A stretch of DNA of 35,966 nucleotides from Acinetobacter qingfengensis (lineage in GTDB: Bacteria > Pseudomonadota > Gammaproteobacteria > Pseudomonadales > Moraxellaceae), in NCBI RefSeq assembly GCF_008693185.1, contig NZ_VXKN01000015.1, positions 1 to 35,966 on the forward strand, written 5' to 3'. This document shows positions 35,859 to 35,966 of the stretch, in pieces. Position 1 is the first letter of the stretch; each line of letters opens with the position of its first letter. A program made the translations under genes and the position numbers. The notes beneath the pieces are model-generated. The model worked only from the letters and a program-made list of their open reading frames with translations. It made no database searches and was not told the DNA's origin.

Positions 35859-35886
35859 TTGCAAAGGTATGGGGATAGTGTAGAAT
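35859..35886 (+). promoter_or_regulatory. Strong stable-RNA-type promoter, transcribing out of the window
   Basis: TTGCAA (35859-35864), 16-bp spacer, TAGAAT (35881-35886), preceded by A-tract sequence (~35829-35846) that could act as an UP element. The last ~75 nt downstream hold no open reading frame or ribosome site. I infer the leader of an rRNA or tRNA operon beyond the right edge. No 16S or tRNA sequence is in the window to confirm this. The remaining 35566-35858 stretch is AT-rich with nothing else recognised, apart from an isolated TTGACA at 35785-35790. Confidence 0.5.
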
Positions 35887-35966
35887 GCACATCCATCGGC
35901 GGTGATGCAGATAAAAACTTGTTGAAAAACAGGGTGTTAGTTAGGGCTTAAGGGTTTTGATTATCA

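Overview
The window looks like a chromosomal segment of an Acinetobacter-type gammaproteobacterium (order Pseudomonadales). This rests on the low-GC coding style, a trimeric autotransporter followed by a TpgA-like OmpA protein, the ubiG-mupP-yciK order shared with Pseudomonas, grpE-dnaK without dnaJ, and nadC divergent from ampD-murJ. I cannot name a species. No insertion sequence, tRNA gene, complete rRNA gene or CRISPR array is visible.

Layout, left to right. (1) 1-3254: the 3' part of a giant trimeric autotransporter adhesin and its periplasmic partner, separated by a hairpin terminator. (2) 3255-3908: a gene-free stretch with inverted repeats and a candidate C4-like antisense RNA, leading to ilvD. 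(3) 5896-9149: a double thioredoxin-fold protein, converging on a two-gene operon (membrane protein with a degenerate GGDEF domain, then an AraC regulator). (4) 9420-13969: a probable phosphate-starvation operon, with a Pho-box promoter, a TonB-dependent receptor and a lipoprotein beta-propeller phytase. (5) 13970-16715: a structured intergenic element, a TSUP exporter, a LysR regulator and a bestrophin-like channel. (6) 16817-19841: the ubiG-mupP-yciK operon (ubiquinone synthesis and peptidoglycan recycling), divergent from dsbA. (7) 19889-21433: a FabR-like TetR regulator divergent from rph. (8) 21619-26046: a Fur box, an open reading frame that joins a TonB-like N-terminus to the C-terminal part of a TonB-dependent receptor barrel, and an intact PqqL/FusC-type M16 protease. 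It looks like a ferredoxin-uptake (Fus-like) locus collapsed by an internal deletion. (9) 26297-28965: grpE and dnaK with sigma-32-like promoters. (10) 29038-29225: a previously unannotated-looking small RNA with a GacA-type upstream box and AGGA displayed in four successive hairpin loops, the last being the terminator. This is the architecture of an RsmX/Y/Z (CsrA/RsmA-sequestering) RNA. (11) 29247-32409: nadC, divergent from ampD and murJ. (12) 32449-35565: a PAS-PAS-degenerate-GGDEF protein and two tandem FKBP-type prolyl isomerases. (13) The right edge carries a strong stable-RNA-type promoter pointing out of the window, possibly at an rRNA or tRNA operon.

Several genes share a cell-envelope theme: mupP, ampD and murJ handle peptidoglycan precursors and recycling, TpgA anchors the adhesin to peptidoglycan, and DsbA and the two FKBPs fold envelope proteins. 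The most novel-looking items are the CsrA-sponge RNA (29112-29225) and the TonB/receptor chimera (21752-23197). The Pho-box phytase operon, the structured element before the TSUP gene and the direct repeats upstream of the AraC operon come next.
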